64,000 nucleotides of DNA from Argopecten irradians (GCF_041381155.1 NC_091134.1:34973540-35037539); one strand, 5' to 3'; numbered from the stretch's first letter, positions 26,101 to 36,734 are shown. A program made the numbers and translations. The notes: generated by a model from the sequence alone, not told the origin.

Positions 26101-29100
26101 TTGCTACAAATAAGTGCGTATATGACATTTTTGGATGTACAATTCATATTAGTTTTAATTTTGAAATTAAAACCATTTTTGAATGTATAATTTTTACACT
26201 CTATAATAATATCACATGTTTTGCAACGCTTTTGCATACATTTAGTGACAGAAGTATTTTGCATTTTCGAATCAAATTTTGACGCACATAAAATACGTTT
26301 AAGGTTTTTAGGCTGACGCTTGCAATTTATTATTTTCTTGTTAGATAAAATCAATTTCATTCTGTCGCTATTTTTCATGTAATCTTCACAACCTTTTACA
26401 ATTGGAAAAATATTGTAGTTGTTTGGATTAAAAGTACTGACAAAAGGTATTATATTGCTTTTGGATTCCACTTTATTCGATTTCCTTAAATGAATAGGTC
26501 CTTCTTTTTTTGCTCTTTCAACTCCATAATCTATAACTTCTTGCGGATAATGCTGTTTGCGCAGATAAAAAACTAAGTTCTCTAAGCGTTCAGCTAAAAT
26601 AGTTTTATCACTTACGATTGTGATTAGACGGGACGCTAAATTAAATGGGATATTTAGCTTTACATGCCTTGCATGATTTGAATAAAAATCAAGATAGTTA
26701 TGCGAATCCGTCGGTTTACAATACAAGTCAGTAGTGATTTCACCATTTTTACTATGTACAGATATATCCAAAAACGGTAGTTTTACTGTACTAGAATCCA
26801 TTGTGTACTGTATATCAGGATGTAGCTTATTAAGTTCTTGAAATAATGTATTTACATCTTTATCTGATTGCCAGATTATAAAACAATCGTCTAAAAATCT
26901 GATGAAATTCCTTCTTAAATAATCAGCTTGTTCATTGTCTATTTTCCCGATGTTTGTGTAAAGCATTTCCTCTAGGTAACCAAGAACCAAAGTAGCATAC
27001 GTAGGGGCAACCTTTGTCCCCATCGCTGTACCTTTACATTGCCGATAATATGAATTATCAAAATAAAACACATTTCTATTCAAAACTATTTTCAAAGCTT
27101 CCAAAATAAAGTTTTTACTTACTCGATTGTGAATTAAAGCAGGGTGTTTTTCTAGCCAAAAATTGACTGCTTTTAAACCAAGTTCGGTAGGAATGTTTGT
27201 ATATAAACTAACCACATCAAACGAAATCAATTTGCTACCTGGTACAACCTTTTTTGGTAACCTTGTTAAAAAGTCAAAATCGTCTTTAACAAAACTCGGT
27301 ACTGTAGGACAAAGTGGTTTTAAAATGATATCTAAAAAATGACTTAGACGTTGTGTAACGCTATTAGATCCACCGACTATAGGTCTGAATTTTAAGTCAG
27401 TTGGACAATGTATAGTAATATACTCAGAATTTTGTTCTTTTATAGCATTAGCAATTTGACTGCTTTTATGAATCTTTGGTAAACCATAAAAGTAACTAGT
27501 TTTAAATGAAAAATTTGTTAAGTAATCTATTTCCTCTTTAAGAAGTTCACCGCCTTCTCTGTTAACCAAGTTTACAATTTGTTTAAAAGTCATCTCATCC
27601 TGTTCAGAATTACATTCGTTATAAAATTCTTCGTTGGATAACATTTCCCTAATCTTTTTAGCATAGTAGTCAGTATCCATGACAACAACAGCGCCACCCT
27701 TATCAACCTCCTTAATAATTATTGTCTTGTCTTGTGCTAAATTTTCTTGTGCTTTTCTTAGTTGATAAGACAAATTACTTTTTCTATTTTGTATTTCCTC
27801 TTGGTTACCTAGAGGAAATGCTTTACACAAACATCGGGAAAATAGACAATGAACAAGCTGATTATTTAAGAAGGAATTTCATCAGATTTTTAGACGATTG
27901 TTTTATAATCTGGCAATCAGATAAAGATGTAAATACATTATTTCAAGAACTTAATAAGCTACATCCTGATATACAGTACACAATGGATTCTAGTACAGTA
28001 AAACTACCGTTTTTGGATATATCTGTACATAGTAAAAATGGTGAAATCACTACTGACTTGTATTGTAAACCGACGGATTCGCATAACTATCTTGATTTTT
28101 ATTCAAATCATGCAAGGCATGTAAAGCTAAATATCCCATTTAATTTAGCGTCCCGTCTAATCACAATCGTAAGTGATAAAACTCTTTTAGCTGAACGCTT
28201 AGAGAACTTAGTTTTTTATCTGCGCAAACAGCATTATCCGCAAGAAGTTATAGATTATGGAGTTGAAAGAGCAAAAAAAGAAGGACCTATTCATTTAAGG
28301 AAATCGAATAAAGTGGAATCCAAAAGCAATATAATACCTTTTGTCAGTACTTTTAATCCAAACAACTACAATATTTTTCCAATTGTAAAAGGTTGTGAAG
28401 ATTACATGAAAAATAGCGACAGAATGAAATTGATTTTATCTAACAAGAAAATAATAAATTGCAAGCGTCAGCCTAAAAACCTTAAACGTATTTTATGTGC
28501 GTCAAAATTTGATTCGAAAATGCAAAATACTTCTGTCACTAAATGTATGCAAAAGCGTTGCAAAACATGTGATATTATTATAGAGTGTAAAAATTATACA
28601 TTCAAAAATGGTTTTAATTTCAAAATTAAAACTAATATGAATTGTACATCCAAAAATGTCATATACGCACTTATTTGTAGCAAATGCTCAGATTTTTATA
28701 TTGGTCAGACAGGAATGGAATTGAGAAAGAGAGTTACATTACACCGACAACAAACCAAAACAGACCATCTCAGATATTTAACAGTAAACGAACATTGTCA
28801 TATGTGTGCTAATGATAATTTTTTTATTTTACCAATATATCAAATGTCCAATTCAGATCTTTTAAAAAGAGAAAATAAAGAAATGTATTTCATTCAACTT
28901 ATGAAACCTGTGCTAAATTCAGAACGGGACAAAGGAACTTCATATTAGTTTTTATTTCGTCCTCATGTTTTTGTTATTTTCTTCCAGAACCATTCACAAT
29001 ATCTTTATATACCATGTCATGACGTAATCTTACTATGACGTCATTGTACTATGACGTCATGTTTTACAAATAAAAGAATTCAAACCCCTGAAGACCGGCA

Positions 29101-32100
29101 TGAGCCGAGAAAGCGCTAGGGAGAAAAAACTGTTTTATAGTTTGTGTTTTTTTATGTATATATATATATATATATATATATGATGATCTTAAAAGAGTGT
29201 TTATTTCATATGAGATATTATGAAAAGAGTTTAAGAAGTTTTTATTTTGCATTGGCGAGCAAATACTACAACTTCGAGACGAGTTTCATAACATCTCATA
29301 TGAAATGAACAAAAATTTAAGATACAGTGTAACTTGGTTGATACGAACTCGGATAATTCGACAACCCGGCTTAATACGAAGTACTTTGCCGGTCCCGACC
29401 GAATTCCCTCTTTCTCTTTGTATAAATAACCCGGATAATTCGAATTCGGAAAACTCGAAGAACTCGGATAATACGAAGTAAATTTTGGGTCCGAAAGACA
29501 AAAATTATACATAAAAAGTTCTTATAACTCGAAATGAGAGTTTTTGGACAACGAGTTCTCCGAAAATGCCTATTTTCTTTTTCATGAATCTGCTGTAGAA
29601 CAGCATTTCATAATATATATCTCGGTTTTATTGTTATAATTTTGCAACTATCATCGGCGATTTTGACATCTCTCTTGTTCACATCATTTTATGACATGGA
29701 ACTAGTCTATATATACCAAGTAAAGAGATCGTCAGTAGACATGAGAACTCGCTTAATTCGAACACCCGGATAACTCGAAGTTTTATCTCGGTCCCTTCGA
29801 GTTCGTATCAACCGAGTTCCACTGTACTTTTCATCACATAACAACCTACATTTCGAAGATATACAACGTCAAATAAGCGACATCACTGGATATCAGGCTG
29901 ATTATGTTATAGTAGCGGAAATGCAAACGTATAATCAATGACAGAAAGGTTAAATGTAAACAAAACTTTTCATGTTCGGATATTGGAGACTTTATGACAA
30001 AATATGACAGTACGACAAGGTATTCATGAAAAGCAAGGAAGCAGCTACTCAAAAGTAATCTAAATCTTAAATAAATCAAAATGTCAAGTTATAATTAGAT
30101 GACGTCAACTACAAAAGAAAAGATATCAACAAAAGCATTAACTGGTTCTAAGTAATTCTTTAAAAGTCAAATAAACTGATGTATTATTTAAAAAATAACT
30201 GGTCGAAGGTTCTGAACGCCAATAGAAAGGGAAGCTTACGCAATAGACACCAGCATCGCCTCAAACTATGGTAAAGGGACTCACCAATTAAACCAAACGT
30301 TTAGGGATAACAAACACATTGGAAGCGGTCTCAGTAAGTCCACGAAGGTATACTTCCGGTTATCAGGTACTTCCGGTTGGTCTTTTTTATCCGTCAGGTT
30401 TTCCATCATGTTATCAGTAAGTACAACTTTATTTGTTTTTGCTACGTTCTTCATTATAGCCTTGGCTTCGTCCATTTTGTTCTTAGATAAAAGCCAGCGG
30501 ACAGACTCGGGCAGTACACTGAAAAGGAAAATGAGTTGTTTAAACATTTGTGAAACTTTCTTTGTTTTCGTGCGGTTCCAAATAACCCTGAATTGAATTC
30601 AGCTGCAATACAAAGCTGTAACTAGTGTTGGTCCATTGGCCAAATTCTAGCTACGGAATAATTAGTTTGTTTGTTTGATTATATTGATGTCATATTAACA
30701 GCCAGGATCATGTAAGGACATCCTCCCATGTATGTGGTCTGTTGCATGTGCGAGGTGCTCGTTTTGGGAGACTGCGGTACATTCGTGTTGTGTCTTCTTG
30801 TAAAGTGGAATTCTTGCCCTTTTAATAGTGCTATATCACAACAGCATGAAATAATTAAGATCTTGAAATCAATAAAGAAAGTATCCTGGGATAGTTCATG
30901 TTATAAAGCAAATTATGTTCCAATGGTGGTATTATAGGCTTAAAGCCTCAGCACCTTCTGTTACAGGTGTAAGATTTCATAAACCAAGGTACTATTTTTA
31001 GTGAAATTTTGGCCAAAAACGATTGAGCATTTGTTTGCTCTGTTTGATAAATATCTGTTTATTAGTCTATGATTTAGTCGTCGCTGGTTGCCAATTCCTT
31101 TCACATTCAGCATACTCAGCAAGGGTGGCACATCAGAATGAAACAGTTTAGTGTTTAATGATACGGTTGATCCCATTGTCTAGGTGTCGAGTGATGAATG
31201 CAGTGAAATGGTTTTTGTCAACATGCTCTAGCTTTTTATGGACATTTCGTGTTAATGCTTTGCATGATTTGAAAGGTTGGCTGATATATTTAGTTGGTTG
31301 ATTAGTTAGTTTGCTGATTAGATTAATCCATTAACAACAACTGGGGACATTTAACGACGGTCTCCCGTGTTTGCTGGCTTGCTGTGTGTTGTGTATGCGA
31401 GTTGCATTTTCGCAGACTGCAGTATGGTCGGGAAAGAAACCTATGAGTGAATGAAGAACCGCCACAGGAATCGTAATGACTTGCGACGTGATGTGTATGT
31501 GGATGCGTGCGTGTTGTCGAAGACTGCAGCATCTTTGTGAAAATAGACCACTCACCACCAGTAAGCCGCAAACAGAGCCACAGGAATCGTAATGACGACC
31601 TCGATATAGCGCCAATGGCGGATAAAGTAGGCCATCAGAGAAAGCGTCATGTAGCCCACACTGTAAAAACTCTGGATCATGAAGCCAGCCATCAGTCGGT
31701 ATTTAGGTGCCACTAATTCAGTACCTATTAAAGATAGAATCAGGAAAGAAAATCAGACAATACATATGTATATAATTCATTTGAGTATTTTATTTTATTT
31801 TGTTTTCCAGATTCCACAATGACGAGGTGCATGATTATGACCGTTACCTCCTTCCCACCAAACTTCCCGTCTCATTTATTGTCGCACACAGACCCGTCTG
31901 TGGATATGATCGTTATGACGATAGTGATAGTAACCCCTAAATTATCAAGGATGCATATTACTACGGGTTCAATTGGAACCATACAAAACAGTGCAGATTA
32001 TATTATTTACATGTTTCAAAATTCTGATTACAATGAAATACTTTTTACTATGTAATGGTAAACGTGTCAGTATTCAAAAACGAACCTCCTTGATGCATGG

Positions 32101-34008
32101 TTTCATCGTTGAAATGTCAATATGTAAAGTAACTTTCTTGTGTAACCAAAAATTACCTGTCATTTGTTTTTACACGCTCAATGTAATACGATATTCGCAC
32201 AATAACTTACACATGGTGTAGGCTACTAAAAAGAGGCCAGTTTGTGCTGCCCCCTGTAGGATGTAGAATGGAATGAACACAAACATAGATGGCGCCACAG
32301 CTGCCACACATCCGGCTATCAACAGGAAAAGCAAACCGAAAAAGAACATCGGTTTCCTTCCGAATCTACAAAAAGAGTATTATTTCATCGTTAATAATAA
32401 GGTTTTCTTTTTACATGTATTAATAGTTGAGGACAATCGTGGCTATAAATGAATCTGCAAAGAATAAAAGATTATACGTACATATCAGAGAGCTGCCCGA
32501 AGATAACAGCTCCCAGAAGTCGGCCCAAAAAATAGAAAGTTTTAGAGGTGCTCCGGAGCCATGCGTCACTACACACTAAATCAAACTGCAATATAAACAA
32601 TGACAAGAATGCAATTCAAGCGTCTGTAACACACAATCTTTAACCGATAATTCTTCTAGTGTAATTGTCCTATAATATATGGATGCAACCTCCTATAATA
32701 TTTATTTCGGTATTCGATTCAGCGATTTATCGGCTTAAAGGTCATGGTCATTAGGTGAAGGTAAGTGGGTTAAAGGTCAACAAGGTCATGGGTCAATAAT
32801 CAAGGTAAAACTTTGCAAGACCTGTTTCTGAAAAAGAATCAAACTTAAAAAAAGGTCAGAGTCGCATGGAAAAACTTAAGATCAAGTTCGTATCAACTTA
32901 CGGAACGTCAAGTCACTGGGTCAAATGTCAAAGGTCAAATAGTATCTCAACTATTTCGCCATACTTTTTATGTCATGTTTTATGTAAGGAGAAAGGACAT
33001 TATAAAATGATAATGTAACAATTGTCATCTATTTACATCCGAGGTGGACTGGATATAATCCGAGCCAAAAAATGTCTTTTGAATTGTTGATGCGTGTGCA
33101 AACATCTAAAAATTGGTGCGGTCGGCAAATTAAGTTGTACGGAAAAAATAACGTACATTGTTATATCACATAACACCAATGGATATCAAAGCTCTGCCTT
33201 TTAATAAACACGTGTCTTTAATGTAGCAAACGGCGCCATATTTCTTGTGATTTAAGATAGTGGTTCAGCATATTTGCAGAGTTTCATTTTTATGATTTAT
33301 TACGTGCAACTGTACGTTTAACATTTTTTAAAATTAGAAATTGTTTAACATGAATGGCACCTATACTAAAAAAGATTATCTATCGTTATAATTATTATCA
33401 CTGATATCCTGGTGTTACATACATACCTATTGAACGACGTTTTCTTTATGGCTTAATTTCAAATCACAGAAAGTTTAAGACGTAATAAACATTATTTAGA
33501 TATGATTATGACAAGAATTATCAATTCATGATAAAAAATATCCATTAACTTATATCCATGTGACTACTAATTCTACTAATTCAGCCACGTGATCATACGT
33601 CATACTTACGTCAGACACGATCGTTGGACCGTATACAGCGTCGGAATACTCCCATTCGGAGCAGGTCTTTGTAGGAATACTAGCATCACCGGTTACTTTG
33701 GATCCACGGATGACCAGGCTCCCATTGGAAATCAAGTCGTAAGTTTCCGACGGGTTGTAAATCTCACACCCCTCCTCGTCGAACCTTAAGAAGTGCTTCC
33801 ATTGTTCGAAAGTTGTGTTCACAAAGCCGTCACTTTCAGATAGGTTCATAGCATCGATCGCACAATGATAGTCGGGTTTAGCACCAACGAACACCATGTT
33901 CATAGCATGAAAGGCACAGACAATACCCACAAGGCAGATCAGGAACAAGCGCACTTTTTGGTAGGGGCCGAAGCCGTTAACGATCTCAAGAAGCTCGTCA
34001 AAATGCAT
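23071..34008 (-). CDS. SLC22-type organic cation/carnitine transporter, copy C (complete)
   Basis: Nine coding exons: 33610-34008, 32482-32585, 32211-32365, 31556-31724, 30285-30518, 25314-25528, 24788-24896, 23414-23626 and 23071-23128. All have GT-AG borders. The sum is 1656 nt, or 551 aa. Internal exon lengths of 104, 155, 169, 234, 215, 109 and 213 nt match copy B exactly. The start is MHFDELLEIVNGFGPYQK. Family marks seen: MNMVFVGAKPDYHC after TM1, FGRKP, LPESVRWLL, YYGLSLGTDNLGGDPYINF, NKLGRR, AAEVFPTVVR and LPETAGKPLPQT. The predicted product is a 12-TM plasma-membrane transporter. Intron 5 (25529-30284) is inflated by a Penelope-like element and a pogo-type MITE. The frame is open through all nine exons and splice sites look normal, so the gene appears functional despite the insertions. 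Substrate unknown. Confidence 0.93.
23876..23896. repeat. AC microsatellite in intron 7 of copy C
   Basis: Uninterrupted CA dinucleotide run of about ten units. Confidence 0.9.
25558..25596. repeat. TA microsatellite at left border of Penelope element
   Basis: TATATATATGATATATATAT-type run ending where the conserved Penelope terminus begins. Confidence 0.8.
25663..25699 (-). ncRNA. Hammerhead ribozyme motif in left Penelope arm
   Basis: The minus strand reads CCC, CTGAAGA, a stem II CGGC-ATGA-GCCG, GAAA, then GCGC-TA and GGG. The outer CCC and GGG pair as stem I, and cleavage is expected after the A of TA. Stem III is minimal: AGCGCT is self-complementary, fitting the dimer-type hammerheads described for Penelope elements. 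One weakness is a C-A mismatch at the base of stem II. Confidence 0.72.
25725..25780. promoter_or_regulatory. CRE-like cluster and TATA-like box in left Penelope arm
   Basis: Two perfect palindromic TGACGTCA sites (25725-25732 and 25741-25748) and one near match, TTACGTCA (25757-25764), lie 16 bp apart start to start. A TATATAAA string follows at 25773-25780. TGACGTCA is the CREB/ATF consensus. The role is inferred only. Confidence 0.45.
25836..27798 (-). CDS. Penelope-like reverse transcriptase with GIY-YIG endonuclease (5'-truncated)
   Basis: The open frame runs from the inverted junction to TAA. Counting from the in-frame ATG at 27830, it is 664 codons. The first nine codons are antisense of the opposite arm, so the genuine protein begins inside the element and has lost its N-terminus. 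Residue positions counted that way: EVDKGGAVVVMD at 41-52; LPKIHK at 117-122; RT motif A SFDVVSLYTNIP at 203-214; motif B CKGTAMGTKVAP at 265-276; catalytic FLDD at 312-315; LPFLDISVHSK following. A Cys-rich patch lies near 535-548, and a GIY-YIG-type domain (VIYALIC...FYIGQTG...LRKRV) runs from about 568 to 655. This order is diagnostic of Penelope-like elements. No internal stop is present, but without its 5' end it is unlikely to be autonomous. Confidence 0.9.
27802..28948 (+). pseudogene. Inverted truncated copy of the Penelope RT/GIY-YIG frame
   Basis: This plus-strand frame encodes the same protein as the C-terminal 380 or so residues of the minus-strand ORF, starting just after RT motif B (GYLEEMLYTNIGK) and running to the same stop. 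I found a single residue difference (SDKTI versus SDKTL; A to C). It retains the catalytic FLDD and the GIY-YIG domain but lacks RT motifs A and B, so it is a structural by-product of insertion. The ORF upstream of 27802 is antisense of the main copy and is not real. Confidence 0.88.
29020..29074. promoter_or_regulatory. CRE-like cluster and AATAAA in right Penelope arm
   Basis: Mirror of the left cluster: TGACGTAA 29020-29027 and TGACGTCA 29036-29043 and 29052-29059. AATAAA near 29069 lies just before the hammerhead and could serve as a poly(A) signal for the plus-strand arm. Confidence 0.45.
29085..29121 (+). ncRNA. Hammerhead ribozyme motif in right Penelope arm
   Basis: Identical to the left-arm motif but on the plus strand: core CTGAAGA at 29088-29094, stem II 29096-29099 with 29104-29107, GAAA at 29109-29112, AGCGCT palindrome at 29112-29117, cleavage expected after A29118, and stem I CCC/GGG. 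The two motifs face opposite strands because of the inverted arrangement. Confidence 0.72.
29157..29182. repeat. TA microsatellite at right border of Penelope element
   Basis: Uninterrupted TA run of about a dozen units following the right arm. It could be target sequence or added at insertion. Confidence 0.8.
29325..29824. mobile_element. pogo/Tigger-type MITE in intron 5 of copy C
   Basis: A 500-bp element flanked by TA on both sides. Terminal inverted repeats begin CAGTG and continue with the shared string GGTTGATACGAACTCG. Subterminal GGATAATTCGA and AACTCGAA strings recur in both orientations. CAGT ends, TA duplication and 'TTCGAACTCG'-like termini fit pogo/Tigger non-autonomous elements. 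There is no transposase frame inside. Confidence 0.8.
30664..30850 (-). mobile_element. CAAA-tailed interspersed repeat, family 2, truncated copy in intron 4 of copy C
   Basis: Contains the tail (TTTGTTTGTTTGATTATATT...AACAGCCAGGATCATG) and the half of the body nearest it (TTTTGGGAGACTGCGG, TGTGTTGTGTCTTCTTGTAA). It stops near the 'tatatcaca' string, so it is truncated. A very degraded relative is visible at about 31280-31420. Confidence 0.6.
32738..32945. repeat. AGGTCA-rich simple repeat in intron 1 of copy C
   Basis: At least six AGGTCA/GGGTCA half-sites occur on the plus strand (e.g. AAGGTCATGGTCATT, AAAGGTCAACAAGGTCATGG, AAAGGTCAGAG, GTCAAAGGTCAA). AGGTCA is the nuclear-receptor half-site, but arrays like this are also common as simple repeats. 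Confidence 0.5.
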
Positions 34009-34039
34009 TTCTGTTACTTCAGCCTTCGACGGAATAGAT
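34009..34039 (-). other. Upstream part of copy C first exon, with acceptor
   Basis: On the minus strand ATTTTGTTTCAG precedes 34039, a good acceptor. The 31 nt up to ATG 34008 contain no stop in the ATG frame, so they could be 5' UTR or coding. They join in phase to the candidate exon 36122-36174. Confidence 0.55.
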
Positions 34040-34204
34040 CTGAAACAAAATGAAAATAGAAAATAGACCTATGAACATGATATATGATGATTAACTGATT
34101 AACTCATTCATGTTTGAAATTTCATAATGGACTGATCTAGTCTTTGATTAAGAAGAGTCTAAATGTGTCTTCAGGGGTGAATGAGTTAATTAAGTAAGTC
34201 TGTG

Positions 34205-34288
34205 ATACATTGAAGCAACTAGTGCGCCGTCTATGATCAATAACTGTTATACATTGAAATAACTAGTGCGCCGTCTATGATCAATAAA
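34205..34288. repeat. 44-bp direct tandem duplication
   Basis: ATACATTGAAGCAACTAGTG...ATGATCAATAA is repeated 44 bp later as ATACATTGAAATAACTAGTG...ATGATCAATAA with two or three differences. It lies just upstream of copy C. Confidence 0.8.
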
Positions 34289-36121
34289 AGATTTGTCCGC
34301 CGTTGCGTATAAATACTGATTGTTACGTCATACTTATGCGAAAATTACGTCATTTCCTTTCTCTAAAATTTACACTTGCTAGGCTTGGTCACTATACGCT
34401 AATACTTGCCGATTTTGTTTACCATAAATGCATGGTAACATTGAACTTTGAACTTGCGTAAGGAAATGTCTTGTGCAACGTAAAAGGACTACTTTAAAAA
34501 AAAAAAGAAACACATGGCTTTGTTTACATTTTGACGCAACATTACGTGAATATTGTTGTTTTTCATAGAATTTTGGAAAAATGTGAACAATATATACATG
34601 TTTTATATTTATATATGATTCAAACAATTTTTAAGTTAACAATTGTATAAAGAAACGGAAAAACATCCCGACCGTTGCGACGTGCTTTCATTTTTGTTAA
34701 AAATGATGGGTGTCAAATGTAAACATTACCTCTGTGCCTATGTTCGTCCTACGATCGAGCCTTTGGGTTGGACGGGTGTGAGACCCTCTGATAGAGGTCA
34801 GTAATAAATATATCCTCTTGTCTTTGTTCTTTCAGTATTTAATCATGTGTATTATAAAACATGCACCGCTAATAATCCACTTGTTGACAGTTCCGCGTCA
34901 CCACAAATACATTGTATCCATCGAACACAAGTGAATTTGTTTCATCTATCGATGGCGATATGGATCTAAGCGTAGATAATATAATCACATGGCTCCCAAG
35001 GATGTAATATCGTCAAGTCAGACGACATCTCAAACACATTGAGCTACTTGAAAATCGGTGCTTTAACAACTTCGTCAAACTAAAGTGTGTAAGCGTGCGT
35101 CAGCTACGTCTCGCTGCACAATAACGGTCACCGAGTTCGCACATGTGGCCGTGTACAAATTCTTTATGTTATTACGCTATATATTATTTTTTAGCAAAAT
35201 TGAATATCTATTTAAAGTTCTGATCTGATTAAATAAAATTATCTCTGAAATTCACTTTGTTTGTCATGTTTATTTTACACTAAAATATTGAACTTTTTTG
35301 TCGTCGCGGATGAATAATTCTACCTTACGTGAAGCGTCATCATTCGCTGTTCAATTGAGTAAGCTCCTCCCACTTTTGACCGACTTTTATTGAATAATTA
35401 TATGACTTCACAATCAGTTCTTATTCACAAGAGCTGATAATATAACTCTGTAGAATATTCAATATTTCGACATGTCGAGGCACAAAACTGAAAATAGAGA
35501 AACATTTGAAGAACAAACGTTCACCGTACAGTACCGTTCCTTATGAGAGAAATCCGCCATCTTCCAACAAAGACAAAATCGTTTCCTTACGGGTGGTTAC
35601 AGAATCAACAGATCACTAATAAAGCACTCGAATACGTCTAATCACAATGAACTCCGGGAGAGACTGCATCCATAATTCGTTGAGATTTTGAATTAAAAGC
35701 GCGCCAATTGTAACGTCATTTCGTTGCCAAGTAACGAACGTCATTCATTATTCAAGGGACTAGTTATCTCCCTTAGTTCTCAATTCTAACCAGTTGATCA
35801 AAGGGTGATTAGGCTAATCGCAGTTTAACGACAACTTTCAAAATAAGATAACATAATTGCTGATAATACGAATTTTACAAAATTTTATAAGAATCTTAAG
35901 AACTACATTCTGTACTTACTTGCTAAGTTTAGTAAAGATATGATCACAAATTTTGCAGTAAATGAGAAATAAAAATTTCAATAGTCATGTGATTAAGCGA
36001 ATCATGCTTGAATAACTAGGACCAGGATGAGCTTTCTAGAATAATTTTTAACAAAATTTTTTAAAGATTTTGGTCTTTGCAATTGGATGTTGTAATGATG
36101 CGAATATTAAAAGCTACTTAC

Positions 36122-36174
36122 GTATTTTCTGGTTTTTGTAACGATTGATGTGCTTGAAGTTCTTTACTTTTTCT
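36122..36174 (-). other. Candidate upstream exon of copy C (53 nt)
   Basis: On the minus strand this segment is bounded by acceptor CGTTTCAG and donor AATAC|GTAAGTAG. It is open in frame 0 (RKSKELQAHQSLQKPEN plus two bases) and joins in frame to the 34039 acceptor and then to the copy C ATG. It may be a 5' UTR exon or part of an N-terminal extension. No transcript evidence is available. Confidence 0.4.
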
Positions 36175-36734
36175 CTGAAACGAAATATTTAAGTCACAAT
36201 ATACATAACTAGCTGCAAAAAGTCAACTTAGATCTTGACCCGATATTGTTATCATTTTTAGATGTAGTGAAAATTAACCAATACCAAAAATGTTTATAAA
36301 GTTTTCCTTTATAACATTGGTGCAGTCGCAAACTAGACATACATGTTTGATGTACTTAGCTAGCGAGCGTTTTTCAGTAACATGAAGTGTTGTAGATTAT
36401 ATGATATGTATTAAACAATCCATCGCACTTCAATTTGCTGGTTTTTGGTGTTGTTGTTTTTAACTAAAACATACCGTGTCAGGACTGTCACTGACATTTT
36501 GTCACACGTTTCGGATTGTCAACGGATTGTTGACGCGGCCTCGAAAAAAATAAGTCATTTTTCTATGTAAAGCTTGACTTTGCTCTATTTTAGATGAGTA
36601 TTTCTCTGGTCAAGCTAGACAACTGACCACTGGTATTGTTCGCTGTATGCATTGAAAATGTACAGGATAAATTTTAATTTCCTAGTCTTTATATTTCGTC
36701 GCGCTAAACCTACTTTTAAAAGTTTCTTTGTTTA

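Larger units (their letters stand above)
25625..26992 (-). repeat. Left arm of Penelope inverted repeat
   Basis: Reverse-complementary to 27799-29160 with only a handful of differences. It ends internally at the shared string TCTTGGTTACCT, a possible microhomology at the junction. It holds the C-terminal two-fifths of the RT frame, the 3' UTR, CRE-like sites and the hammerhead. Confidence 0.88.
27799..29160 (+). repeat. Right arm of Penelope inverted repeat
   Basis: Mirror of 25625-26992. Together the arms could form a 1.36-kb duplex with a loop of about 0.8 kb. The outer end runs into a TA microsatellite at 29157-29182. Confidence 0.88.
25597..29182 (-). mobile_element. Penelope-like retroelement, head-to-head inverted copy, in intron 5 of copy C
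   Basis: The main part reads on the minus strand and carries an RT plus GIY-YIG frame. A second copy of its 3' half (27799-29160) is joined in opposite orientation, so 25625-26992 and 27799-29160 form a near-perfect inverted repeat around a unique centre of about 0.8 kb. Head-to-head partial copies are typical of Penelope insertions. Both outer arms hold a hammerhead motif, CRE-like sites and AATAAA. The outer ends abut TA microsatellites, so the exact borders and target duplication are unresolved. The left end has about 28 bp more (AATAAAAAA...GTGATGG) than the right. The arms differ at only a few positions, which suggests recent insertion. Confidence 0.9.

Noticed and set aside
27722..28948. 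A plus-strand 408-codon ORF as an independent gene
   Set aside because: From 27802 onward it is the inverted copy of the Penelope frame. Upstream of that it is antisense of the main copy.
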